Shown here piece by piece: positions 22,977 to 28,763 of a DNA stretch of 28,763 nucleotides. The DNA lies in contig SYDY01000020.1 of the NCBI GenBank assembly GCA_005801425.1, positions 1-28,763 on the forward strand, written 5' to 3'. The notes below the pieces were generated by a model. The model was not told the origin of the DNA and searched no databases. It was given only the letters and a program-made list of their open reading frames with translations. The DNA comes from Bdellovibrionales bacterium (lineage in GTDB: Bacteria > Myxococcota > XYA12-FULL-58-9 > SYDY01). Position 1 is the first letter of the stretch, and every line of letters starts with the position of its first letter. The position numbers were made by a program, and so were the translations under genes.

Positions 22977-23393
22977 CTACAATTCGTTCGCACGCGACAC
23001 GACCTTTGTCGCCAAAGGAAGTTTGTGTGCCGCTAGTCGGAATGCCTCACGAGCAATCTCCTCAGTAACACCCTGCATTTCGTACAATATTCTTCCGGCC
23101 TGAACAACGGCGACCCAACCCTCAGGGGCGCCTTTGCCTTTACCCATACGAGTTTCCAATGGCTTTTTAGTAATCGGCTTATCCGGGAACAAGCGAATCC
23201 AAATACGCCCACCACGTTTTATGTGACGAGTCATAGCAACACGTGCCGCTTCAATTTGGCGTTGTGTGATCCAGCCTGGCTCCAAACACTGAAGCGCAAA
23301 ATCACCAAATGCCAGCTTTACACCACGGTGAGCCGTACCGCCAGTACGACCTTTATGCTGCTTGCGATACTTTACTTTAGCGGGAGAAAGCAT
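22977..23393 (-). CDS. rplP: Ribosomal protein L16 (uL16)
   Basis: This 138-residue protein has the N-terminus [16 protein letters not shown] and the signature [16 protein letters not shown]. It is full length and complete. Confidence 0.98.
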   Translation of the reverse strand: MLSPAKVKYRKQHKGRTGGTAHRGVKLAFGDFALQCLEPGWITQRQIEAARVAMTRHIKRGGRIWIRLFPDKPITKKPLETRMGKGKGAPEGWVAVVQAGRILYEMQGVTEEIAREAFRLAAHKLPLATKVVSRANEL

Positions 23394-23416
23394 AACACAC
23401 TGCCTTTCGCTTCACG

Positions 23417-24064
23417 CTACGCAACGCCTACGGCGCTACCAGGAAGAATTTCACCTTTAAAGATCCAACACTTCACACCTATAATGCCAAATGACGTTTT
23501 CGCCTCAGCAAGACCATAATCAATGTCTGCGCGAAGCGTATGAAGGGGGACTCGCCCTTCTCTATACCACTCATGCCGTGACATCTCACGACCACCAAGA
23601 CGACCCTTACAGGCGATCCTGATTCCTTTGGCACCAAACTTCAATGCAGTTTGTACTGCTTTCTTCATCGCACGGCGAAAAGCCACTCGACGCTGTAGCT
23701 GCATAGCAACATTTTCAGCAACAAGCTGTGCATCTAGCTCCGCTTTTCGAATTTCATGCACACTCAAAGAAACTTCAGACTTACTCTGGGCTTGCAGTTC
23801 TCTACGCAAACCCTCAACACCAGAACCTTTTTTGCCAATAACGATTCCTGGACGCGGGGTGAAGACGCGCAACTGCACCTTATTTGCACCACGACTAATC
23901 TCAATTCTGCTTACACCAGCAGACTGAAGTTTCTTCCTCAAAAACTTCCTTAAAGCAATGTCCTCATGCAGCCAGTCGGCGTAATGCTTATCTGCGTACC
24001 AGGCAGCATCCCAGGTACGAATGACACCTAGACGGAAGCCTTTTGGATGTGTTTTTTGTCCCAT
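23417..24064 (-). CDS. rpsC: Ribosomal protein S3 (uS3)
   Basis: The 215-residue protein begins [13 protein letters not shown] and contains the KH domain motif [15 protein letters not shown] and the C-terminal [17 protein letters not shown] signature. Confidence 0.98.
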   Translation of the reverse strand: MGQKTHPKGFRLGVIRTWDAAWYADKHYADWLHEDIALRKFLRKKLQSAGVSRIEISRGANKVQLRVFTPRPGIVIGKKGSGVEGLRRELQAQSKSEVSLSVHEIRKAELDAQLVAENVAMQLQRRVAFRRAMKKAVQTALKFGAKGIRIACKGRLGGREMSRHEWYREGRVPLHTLRADIDYGLAEAKTSFGIIGVKCWIFKGEILPGSAVGVA

Positions 24065-24076
24065 GTTGCTACCCTC

Positions 24077-24460
24077 TTAGGTTCCGAGTTCGACTGTAAC
24101 GTGGCTTGATCGTTTGCGAATGCGCGTTGCGCGTCCCATAGCGCGTGGCATCCAACGACGCCATGTTGGGCCTTCATCAACAAACGCTGTTTTTATCAGC
24201 AAACTGTCAATATCAAAGCCACCTTTTTCTTCAGCATTTGCAACAGCACTGCGAATCAATTTCGCAACAGGACGAGCCGCAGCTTTCGCTGAAAAAGTAA
24301 GGATATCAAGTGCTTCTCCAACACCTCGACCCCGCACCATATCCACCACCAAACGAACTTTCCGTGGTGACATCCGAAGAGAACGCAACGCCGCGTTCGG
24401 ACCCCGTTGTAGTCTTAGCTGTAAACGTTTCGCTGCTTTTTCACGTTGCCGCGTTGCCAT
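24077..24460 (-). CDS. rplV: Ribosomal protein L22 (uL22)
   Basis: This 127-residue protein has [16 protein letters not shown] and the beta-hairpin region with [15 protein letters not shown] that reaches the exit tunnel. It carries about 15 extra basic residues at the N-terminus compared with the commonest form. Confidence 0.97.
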   Translation of the reverse strand: MATRQREKAAKRLQLRLQRGPNAALRSLRMSPRKVRLVVDMVRGRGVGEALDILTFSAKAAARPVAKLIRSAVANAEEKGGFDIDSLLIKTAFVDEGPTWRRWMPRAMGRATRIRKRSSHVTVELGT

Positions 24461-24471
24461 CGTCGTGTCTC

Positions 24472-24753
24472 CTACTTACGCTCTTTGCCCTTTTTCAGAC
24501 CAGGATGTGAATGAAAGGTTCGGGTGGGTGAAAACTCCCCAAACTTATGATCCACCATATTTTCGGTCACAAACACTGGGATAAATTTCTTCCCATTGTG
24601 AACGGCAATCGTATGTCCCACAAAGTCCGGCGTAATAGTACTACGTCGCGACCATGTTTTAATCACTTGTCGACTGCCTGCCTGGTTGAGTTTCTCAACT
24701 TTTTTATGCAAATGCCCATCAACAAAAGGGCCTTTTTTAAGACTGCGCGCCAT
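24472..24753 (-). CDS. rpsS: Ribosomal protein S19 (uS19)
   Basis: The 93-residue protein begins [15 protein letters not shown] and has [16 protein letters not shown] and F-S-P-T-R-T-F-H. It lies between rplB and rplV as usual. Confidence 0.98.
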   Translation of the reverse strand: MARSLKKGPFVDGHLHKKVEKLNQAGSRQVIKTWSRRSTITPDFVGHTIAVHNGKKFIPVFVTENMVDHKFGEFSPTRTFHSHPGLKKGKERK

Positions 24754-24767
24754 TTCTAGTACCCTCG

Positions 24768-25613
24768 TTATCCACGCTTGCGATTCGACTGTCGCCGCGA
24801 GACGATAAATTTATTAGTCGACTTGTTATTTCTTGTCTTATAGCCCTTCGTCGGCTTACCCCAAGGAGTTCTTGGATGCCCACCACCGCTTGTTCTACCT
24901 TCGCCACCACCATGCGGATGGTCGACAGGATTCATTGTAACACCACGATTGTGAGGCATTCTTCCAAGCCAACGCGACCTGCCTGCCTTACCGATCTTGA
25001 CATTCTCGTGATCCTGATTGCCGACGGATCCAACTGTTGCCCTACACTCTTCGGGTATCTTCCGCACTTCACCGGAAGGCAAACGAATCGAAATATATCC
25101 GCCTTCACGGGCCATAATCTGAGCACCAACCCCAGCGGAACGCACCATCTGAGCCCCTTTACCGGGCTTCATTTCTACCGCATGGACAATAGTGCCTAGC
25201 GGGATATTGCGCATTGGCAAACAGTTTCCAGGTTGAATGTCGGCTTGTGCAGAAGAGATAATCTGCGAACCCAACTTAAGACCTGCCGGTGCTAGGATAT
25301 AGGTTTTTACACCATCCGCATACTGCAAAAGTGCAATTCGTGCGCTACGGAAAGGATCATATTCAACCCCTAATACGCGCGCAGGTACGTCAATTTTAGA
25401 TCGTTTAAAATCTATAATACGATAACGTCTCTTGTGTCCGCCGCCGCGGAAACGGACAGTAATACGCCCTTTATTATTACGCCCGGCCTTAGCCGATCGG
25501 CCTTCCAAAAGACTACGCTCTGGAGCGTTTTCTTTTGATGTTAGTTCGGAAAAATCCGAAACCGTCATTTTCCGTCGGGCTGGACTCGTAGGTTTAAATG
25601 AACGACTCGCCAT
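24768..25613 (-). CDS. rplB: Ribosomal protein L2 (uL2)
   Basis: This 281-residue large-subunit protein is needed for subunit association and the peptidyl-transferase region. [10 protein letters not shown] and the highly conserved [17 protein letters not shown] with the functional histidine are intact. It starts three bases after the rplW stop. Confidence 0.98.
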   Translation of the reverse strand: MASRSFKPTSPARRKMTVSDFSELTSKENAPERSLLEGRSAKAGRNNKGRITVRFRGGGHKRRYRIIDFKRSKIDVPARVLGVEYDPFRSARIALLQYADGVKTYILAPAGLKLGSQIISSAQADIQPGNCLPMRNIPLGTIVHAVEMKPGKGAQMVRSAGVGAQIMAREGGYISIRLPSGEVRKIPEECRATVGSVGNQDHENVKIGKAGRSRWLGRMPHNRGVTMNPVDHPHGGGEGRTSGGGHPRTPWGKPTKGYKTRNNKSTNKFIVSRRQSNRKRG

Positions 25614-25616
25614 GAT

Positions 25617-25895
25617 TTACTCCGCAGCGGAAAAGTCGATGGTTTCACCAGACTTAAGAGCTACAAATGCCTTTTTCCATTTAGGACGACGACCTATTGT
25701 TTGACCACGTCGTTTAAGTTTCCCAGGGACAATCATTGTCCGAACACTTTCGACGGTCACACCATAGATTTCTTGAATCGCCGTTTTAATTTGATGCTTA
25801 TTGGCCAGAAGGTTAACCTCAACCACAACAGGGTTTTGTTGGCTGCTAGCTTTTTCGCTCAAAATCGGGCGTAAAATTGTTTCCCAGCGATTCAT
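25617..25895 (-). CDS. rplW: Ribosomal protein L23 (uL23)
   Basis: The 92-residue exit-site protein has I-L-R-P-I-L-S-E-K-A, the V-E-V-N-L-L-A-N-K-H-Q-I-K-T-A-I strand-helix and the loop L-K-R-R-G-Q-T-I-G-R-R-P-K-W-K-K-A. It starts two bases after the rplD stop. Confidence 0.97.
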   Translation of the reverse strand: MNRWETILRPILSEKASSQQNPVVVEVNLLANKHQIKTAIQEIYGVTVESVRTMIVPGKLKRRGQTIGRRPKWKKAFVALKSGETIDFSAAE

Positions 25896-25897
25896 AC

Positions 25898-26563
25898 TCA
25901 GTCCTCGCTTCCAACTTCAAGATCACATGCCTGAGTTCCACGCGCCCGATTGACAACAACGTCAACAGATGCTTTCGACAAAATAAGCACGGGAAAACGC
26001 ATCAAATCGTAGACATTCAAGCCATTGCATTCAAGATAGTCTGAACCCACCAAGTTGCGGGTAGACATACTCAAATGTTTATTCCCAACGTCAACCAACA
26101 GTGCACGTTCCAAACCAAATCGACTCAAAAGCTCGATGACCGTTTTGGTACGGGCACTTTCGAGTTCCAAAGAATCAATAATGAATATTTTCCCATCTCC
26201 AGCACGCATCGAGAGAATACTCTTGAGTGCGGTTTTCCTAAGAGATCGTGGAGGACGATACCCATAGTCACGCGGAACAGGTCCAAACACAGTACCACCA
26301 CCAACATGTAGCGGCGATCGTGAAGAACCCTGACGTGCACGCCCGGTTCCCTTTTGCTTAAAGGGTTTTGCGCCACCGCCTGAAACTTCGCCGCGCTTCT
26401 TCGTCTTGTGAGTTCCCTGCCGCCGCCCAGCACGTTGCGCTTTTACAACGGCCCAAATGGCGGCATCATTGACTTCACAGCCAAAGACATCAGCAGGCAA
26501 TTCAACATCGCCTACGACGTTGTTCTCTTTGTCATATACTTTTGTTTTAATGCTACTGTCCAT
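25898..26563 (-). CDS. rplD: Ribosomal protein L4 (uL4)
   Basis: The 221-residue protein is complete, with the long tunnel loop R-R-Q-G-T-H-K-T-K and the [13 protein letters not shown] and G-G-G-T-V-F-G-P motifs. The start codon has an AAGG Shine-Dalgarno ten bases away in a 24-base spacer directly after rpsJ. rplC normally lies here but is absent. In enterobacteria L4 also regulates the S10 operon; whether it does so here cannot be seen. Confidence 0.97.
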   Translation of the reverse strand: MDSSIKTKVYDKENNVVGDVELPADVFGCEVNDAAIWAVVKAQRAGRRQGTHKTKKRGEVSGGGAKPFKQKGTGRARQGSSRSPLHVGGGTVFGPVPRDYGYRPPRSLRKTALKSILSMRAGDGKIFIIDSLELESARTKTVIELLSRFGLERALLVDVGNKHLSMSTRNLVGSDYLECNGLNVYDLMRFPVLILSKASVDVVVNRARGTQACDLEVGSED

Positions 26564-26587
26564 GACCGTTTTGCCTTCAAAGTTACA

Positions 26588-26920
26588 TCAGAGCTTAATT
26601 TCAACATCAACACCAGCCGAAAGGTCCAGCTTCATTAGAGCGTCCAAAGTTTGCTGGGTTGGCTCAATAATATCAAGCAGACGCTTGTGCGTCCGCATTT
26701 CAAATTGCTCGCGCGATTTTTTATCGACGTGAGGTCCACGGAGGACCGTTACGCGATTAATTTTTGTAGGCAGCGGAACAGGTCCCGCAGAACGAGCGCC
26801 AGTTCGTTTCGCTGTCGCCACAATTTCTTCTGCCGCTTGATCTAAAATCTTTGCGTCATAAGCCTTCAGGCGAATGCGGATCTTTGTCCGTTGTTGTTGC
26901 TGCTGCGTTTGTGCACTCAT
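26588..26920 (-). CDS. rpsJ: Ribosomal protein S10 / NusE (uS10)
   Basis: This 110-residue protein has the motifs [26 protein letters not shown] and [18 protein letters not shown] short glutamine-rich N-terminal extension (Q-Q-Q-Q-Q) is unusual. GGAG lies nine bases before the ATG. It follows fusA by 32 bases with no tuf gene between. S10 also works as NusE in transcription antitermination. Confidence 0.97.
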   Translation of the reverse strand: MSAQTQQQQQRTKIRIRLKAYDAKILDQAAEEIVATAKRTGARSAGPVPLPTKINRVTVLRGPHVDKKSREQFEMRTHKRLLDIIEPTQQTLDALMKLDLSAGVDVEIKL

Positions 26921-26952
26921 AAATTTCCACTCCGTCCCGTTCTAACAATCAC

Positions 26953-28763
26953 CTATTTCAACTTTGCAACAATTGTCTCTGCAACTTGATTTGGGACCTG
27001 TTCATAATGATGAAATTGCATAGAATATGATGCGCGCCCCTGTGAAAGACTACGAATATCAGTCGAATAGCCGAACATTTCAGCAAGTGGCACATAGGCT
27101 GATATCACATGCGCATTACCACGACGCCCAATATCCTTAATCTTTCCACGTCGACGATTAAGATCACCGACCGCATCACCCATAGATTCCTCTGGAGTGA
27201 CTACTTCTACATCCATGATGGGCTCAAGCAAAATAGGACTGGCCTTCTTGGCAGCAGCCTGAACAGCCATCGACCCGGCAATTTTAAATGCCATTTCCGA
27301 AGAATCGACATCATGGTACGAACCGTCAAAAAGTGTAACTTTGACGTCCACCATTGGGAAGCCAGCAATAATACCGCGTTCGAGAGCTTCGGCAATACCT
27401 TGCTGAGTTGGCTTAATGAATTCCTTAGGAATAACACCACCAACAATACCGTTAACAAACTCAAAACCTAGACCAGCTTCTTGAGGCTCTATCTTTACCC
27501 ATACATGGCCGAACTGACCGCGTCCACCTGTTTGTCGAACGAACTTACCTTCTGCCTCAACAGTTTTTGTAATCGTTTCACGATACGCAACCTGTGGCTT
27601 ACCAACACTCGCTTCAACCTTAAACTCCCGCTTCATGCGGTCCACGATAATTTCGAGATGAAGTTCCCCCATACCCTTAATAATGGTTTGGCCGGTCTCT
27701 TCATTCGTTGATACTCTAAAACTAGGATCCTCAATGGCCAGCTTGCTTAGAGCCGTGCCCATTTTTTCGCTATCAGATTTCGTTTTAGGTTCAATTGCAA
27801 TTTCAATAACAGGCTCAGGGAACTCCATACACTCTAGCAAAATCGGATTTTTTTCATCCGCGAGTGTATCACCTGTCATGCTCGTCTTAAGACCAACCGC
27901 TGCGGCGATCTCGCCACATGGAACTTCTTTAATTTCTTCGCGCTTGTTGGCGTGCATACGAAGAAGACGTCCAATACGCTCTTTCTTACCTTTGCTCACG
28001 TTAATAATCTGATCACCCGAAGACAGTATCCCGGAGTAAACCCGAAAGAATGTAAGCTGCCCCACAAAAGGGTCTGTCATAATTTTAAAAGCAAGCGCAG
28101 AGAACGGCGCTTCATCGGATGCTACTCGAGATGCAGGCTCACCTGTCTTAGGGTCCTTGCCTACAACCGCAGCAATATCAGCGGGAGAAGGCAATAAATC
28201 AACGACTGCATCCAGAAGCGTCTGCACGCCCTTGTTTTTGAATGCTGTTCCGCAAATAACAGGAACAAGTTTAAAAGCAGTTGTTCCCGCACGGAGACCG
28301 GCAAGAATTTCATTAGGAGTCGGTTCAGTGCCCTCGAGAACCTTTTCCATCAAACCATCATCAAAATTTGTGGCTGCATCGATCATATGTTCGCGTGCAA
28401 TCGCCGCTTCAGTTTCGTATTCGGCCGGGATCTCTATCTCACGGAAGCTCGCTCCCAGATCTTCACCGTCCCAAACAACTGCTATATTTCGAACAAGATC
28501 AATAACTCCCTGGAATTTATCTTCGCATCCCATAGGCAATTGAATAGGTACAGGATTCGCACCGAGACGGTCACGTATCATTCCCACGCATCGTGGAAAG
28601 TCGGCGCCCAAACGATCCATCTTATTCACAAAGCAAATACGTGGGACGTGATACTTATCAGCCTGACGCCATACCGTCTCGGATTGTGGCTCAACACCAC
28701 TTACCGCATCGAAAACAGCGACAGCACCATCAAGAACACGCAAGGATCGCTCAACTTCAATAG
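26953..28763 (-). CDS. fusA: Elongation factor G, 5'-truncated by window edge
   Basis: About 602 codons of the translocation GTPase EF-G are present; roughly the first 85-90 residues, with the P-loop and switch I, lie beyond the window. The frame stays open to base 28763, reading [13 protein letters not shown]. The G4 motif N-K-M-D and domains II to V can be followed (G-R-G-Q-F-G-H-V in domain [10 protein letters not shown] near the end). It looks like EF-G type I. In the str operon rpsL and rpsG would be expected upstream, outside the window. Confidence 0.97.
   Translation of the reverse strand, partial: IEVERSLRVLDGAVAVFDAVSGVEPQSETVWRQADKYHVPRICFVNKMDRLGADFPRCVGMIRDRLGANPVPIQLPMGCEDKFQGVIDLVRNIAVVWDGEDLGASFREIEIPAEYETEAAIAREHMIDAATNFDDGLMEKVLEGTEPTPNEILAGLRAGTTAFKLVPVICGTAFKNKGVQTLLDAVVDLLPSPADIAAVVGKDPKTGEPASRVASDEAPFSALAFKIMTDPFVGQLTFFRVYSGILSSGDQIINVSKGKKERIGRLLRMHANKREEIKEVPCGEIAAAVGLKTSMTGDTLADEKNPILLECMEFPEPVIEIAIEPKTKSDSEKMGTALSKLAIEDPSFRVSTNEETGQTIIKGMGELHLEIIVDRMKREFKVEASVGKPQVAYRETITKTVEAEGKFVRQTGGRGQFGHVWVKIEPQEAGLGFEFVNGIVGGVIPKEFIKPTQQGIAEALERGIIAGFPMVDVKVTLFDGSYHDVDSSEMAFKIAGSMAVQAAAKKASPILLEPIMDVEVVTPEESMGDAVGDLNRRRGKIKDIGRRGNAHVISAYVPLAEMFGYSTDIRSLSQGRASYSMQFHHYEQVPNQVAETIVAKLK

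Overview
The window comes from a bacterial chromosome of intermediate GC content. The gene set is a calcium-binding-EGF repeat surface protein, a MoxR/Bat operon, an LCAD-like acyl-CoA dehydrogenase, an NAD-type isocitrate dehydrogenase, biosynthetic SpeA and a SohB peptidase next to the ribosomal superoperon. It fits a Gram-negative, delta-proteobacteria-like lineage such as Myxococcota or relatives. This placement is an inference from gene content and has low certainty.

Layout. (1) Bases 1-1167 (+) hold the 3' part of a secreted cysteine-rich protein built from 45-residue EGF-like repeats. (2) Bases 1247-8042 (+) hold a tightly coupled seven-gene operon: moxR, DUF58, a small membrane protein, batA, batB, batC (TPR) and batD. 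Most junctions are stop/start overlaps. Three GC-rich palindromic repeat elements lie inside its reading frames, one in DUF58, one in the batD signal peptide and one forming the batD C-terminus. (3) Bases 8039-12546 hold metabolic genes: an acyl-CoA dehydrogenase (-), a possible 74-aa protein (+), isocitrate dehydrogenase (+) and arginine decarboxylase speA (-). Two convergent pairs overlap at their 3' ends. (4) Bases 12671-13663 (-) hold sohB. (5) Bases 13726-28763 (-) hold the str/S10/spc/alpha ribosomal superoperon. In transcription order it reads fusA (5'-truncated by the window edge), rpsJ, rplD, rplW, rplB, rpsS, rplV, rpsC, rplP, rpmC, rpsQ, rplN, rplX, rplE, rpsN, rpsH, rplF, rplR, rpsE, rpmD, rplO, secY, adk, rpmJ, rpsM, rpsK, rpoA, rplQ.

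The ribosomal cluster keeps the usual order but lacks several usual members at their expected positions. These are tuf (between fusA and rpsJ), rplC/L3 (between rpsJ and rplD), map and infA (between adk and rpmJ) and rpsD/S4 (between rpsK and rpoA). L3, S4, IF-1 and EF-Tu are essential, so these genes are presumably elsewhere in the genome. The L3 and S4 losses are the most notable.

The Bat operon probably encodes a MoxR AAA+ chaperone that acts on von Willebrand A (MIDAS) proteins at the envelope. No wholly new system is evident. The most interesting signals are the coding-region palindromic elements in the Bat operon and the relocated ribosomal genes. No tRNA, rRNA, CRISPR array, transposase or insertion sequence was seen.
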